DNA of 64,000 nt from Nitrosomonas eutropha (lineage in GTDB: Bacteria; Pseudomonadota; Gammaproteobacteria; Burkholderiales; Nitrosomonadaceae), in assembly GCF_003201195.1 (NCBI RefSeq), contig NZ_QICQ01000008.1, positions 26,191 through 90,190 on the forward strand, in the 5' to 3' direction. Made by a program: the position numbers and the translations under genes. A model generated the notes under the pieces. That model ran no database searches, had not been told where the DNA came from, and saw nothing but the letters and a program-made list of their open reading frames with translations. This document shows positions 63,144 through 64,000 of this stretch, piece by piece (positions within the stretch are counted from its first letter, which is position 1; every line of letters starts with the position of its first letter).

Positions 63144-64000
63144 TGGTCAAGTAAAATCGGACACCTCAGTTAAGCTGCTTTTATCGATTTTGCTGCTTCT
63201 GCTTCATATTGATTCGGACTTTTGTAATCCAGGTATGAATGCAGTCTTTGGTTATTATAAAACACGGCGATATACTGCAAAATATCCTGCTGTGCTGCAT
63301 GGCGGGTTTGGTAATGCCGCCATTGGCAGCGTTCCTGCTTGAGGCTGCCAAAGAAACTTTCCGCAACCGCATTATCCCAACAATTTCCCAGACGACTCAT
63401 ACTGCCAATAAAACCGTATGCTTTCAGTAGATTGCGGTATGCTTTGCTAGCATACTGCGACCCACGATCCGAATGCACGATCAGGCCAGGCGGTGGCCGG
63501 CGTAGCCAGATCGCCATTCGTAATGCATCACAAACCAGTGTTGCTTTCATCCGTGAGCTCATACTCCAGCCCACCACCTTTCGGGAGAACAAATCGATGA
63601 CAACCGCCAGATACAGCCAGCCTTCCTGAGTCCAAATGCAGGTAATGTCGCAAACATAGACTTGATCCGGTCTGGCAACCGTAAATTGCCGATTCAATTG
63701 GTTCTCAAACACTGGCAACGGGTGATTGCTGTCCGTCGTCACCTTGTACTTCTTCCGGTGTTTCACTTGTATCCCGGCTTCTTGCATTAGTCTTCTCGCC
63801 TTCCAGCGACTAACCCGATAGTCCAAGGCATTTAGCGCTCGTTTCATCCTGCGACTGCCATAGGTGTAATCGCATGATTTTGCAATATTCTGCACAGCAT
63901 TAAGTAGTTGCCTGTGGTGTAGATCATCCGGGCAATTGCAGCGGCGTTGTTCATAGTCATAGTAAGCACTGCGACTGACACCCAATAGCCGGCACATCAG
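63144..64000 (-). mobile_element. IS3-family insertion sequence, right-hand part cut by window edge
   Basis: The terminus is inferred at TGGTCAAGTAAAATCGGACA (63144-63163), which begins with the TG dinucleotide common in IS3 ends, just beyond the orfB stop. The other terminus and orfA lie outside the window, so target duplication cannot be checked. Confidence 0.7.
63170..64000 (-). CDS. IS3-family transposase OrfB (rve-type DDE integrase core), 5' end outside window
   Basis: About 276 codons are visible with no frameshift. An N-terminal HTH-like part (CRLLGVSRSAYYDYEQRRC) and the HTH_21 region (YTYGSRRMKRALNALDYRVS) are followed by the catalytic core. The core has Asp in VYVCDITCIWT, Asp in LIVHSDRGSQYAS and Glu in NAVAESFFGSLKQE, so DDE is complete. 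The end YNNQRLHSYLDYKSPNQYE is typical of the family. OrfB is normally made as an OrfAB fusion by a -1 frameshift; orfA would lie beyond 64000. Confidence 0.93.
   Translation of the reverse strand: MMCRLLGVSRSAYYDYEQRRCNCPDDLHHRQLLNAVQNIAKSCDYTYGSRRMKRALNALDYRVSRWKARRLMQEAGIQVKHRKKYKVTTDSNHPLPVFENQLNRQFTVARPDQVYVCDITCIWTQEGWLYLAVVIDLFSRKVVGWSMSSRMKATLVCDALRMAIWLRRPPPGLIVHSDRGSQYASKAYRNLLKAYGFIGSMSRLGNCWDNAVAESFFGSLKQERCQWRHYQTRHAAQQDILQYIAVFYNNQRLHSYLDYKSPNQYEAEAAKSIKAA

Overview
The window reads as chromosomal DNA of a betaproteobacterium, most probably an ammonia oxidiser of the genus Nitrosomonas. The support is the gene order (complete dcw cluster, atp operon, glmUS, ruvCAB, tol-pal, queEC, and the rpsU-yqeY-dnaG-rpoD block), the protein flavour and the many decayed insertion sequences. 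The genus assignment is from memory of family and synteny patterns; no search was run.

Layout. 1-715: 3' end of hemB. 834-3581 (minus): phosphate transporter genes pstC-pstA-pstB, without pstS or phoU alongside. 3812-4063: an 83-residue orphan. 4196-22071 (minus): a complete division and cell-wall cluster read mraZ-rsmH-ftsL-ftsI-murE-murF-mraY-murD-ftsW-murG-murC-murB-ddlB-ftsQ-ftsA-ftsZ. Many of its genes overlap by 4 bases. It is preceded by a recognisable promoter and a MraZ operator of 10-bp-phased GTGG boxes. 22287-22724: a frameshifted IS5-type transposase remnant. 22915-28337: a Rof-like anti-Rho protein, a glycosyltransferase, a Nudix hydrolase, a secreted His-rich protein, a PEBP-family protein, apt and serS. 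28384-29070: a phasin-like helical protein. 29115-33433 (minus): a compact five-gene run (cysteine desulfurase, sugar/choline-phosphate type nucleotidyltransferase, HIT protein, fatty-acid desaturase, divergent phosphoglycerate-mutase-like protein) whose joint role I do not recognise.

33434-34036 is a gene-poor stretch with a (GCAA)9 repeat, ending in a near-consensus sigma-70 promoter for atpIBEFHAGDC (34037-40927), which is closed by a strong bidirectional terminator. glmU and glmS follow, then yebC-ruvCAB, ybgC-tolQRAB-pal-cpoB (with a (TTAT)6 repeat just before pal), queE-queC, folB, plsY, tsaD, and the macromolecular-synthesis genes rpsU, yqeY, dnaG and rpoD.

The last 2.4 kb (61556-64000), beginning at a CAU-anticodon tRNA gene, is mobile-DNA territory. 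It holds a 34-bp perfect palindrome, a dead tyrosine-integrase fragment, a cold-shock gene with a terminator, an uninterrupted run of 82 C, an IS21-type remnant and the 3' part of an apparently intact IS3-family element. I found no CRISPR array, no rRNA and no defence system that I can defend. The most unusual signals are the C82 tract, the integration scar at the tRNA, the tetranucleotide repeats and the uncharacterised five-gene run.
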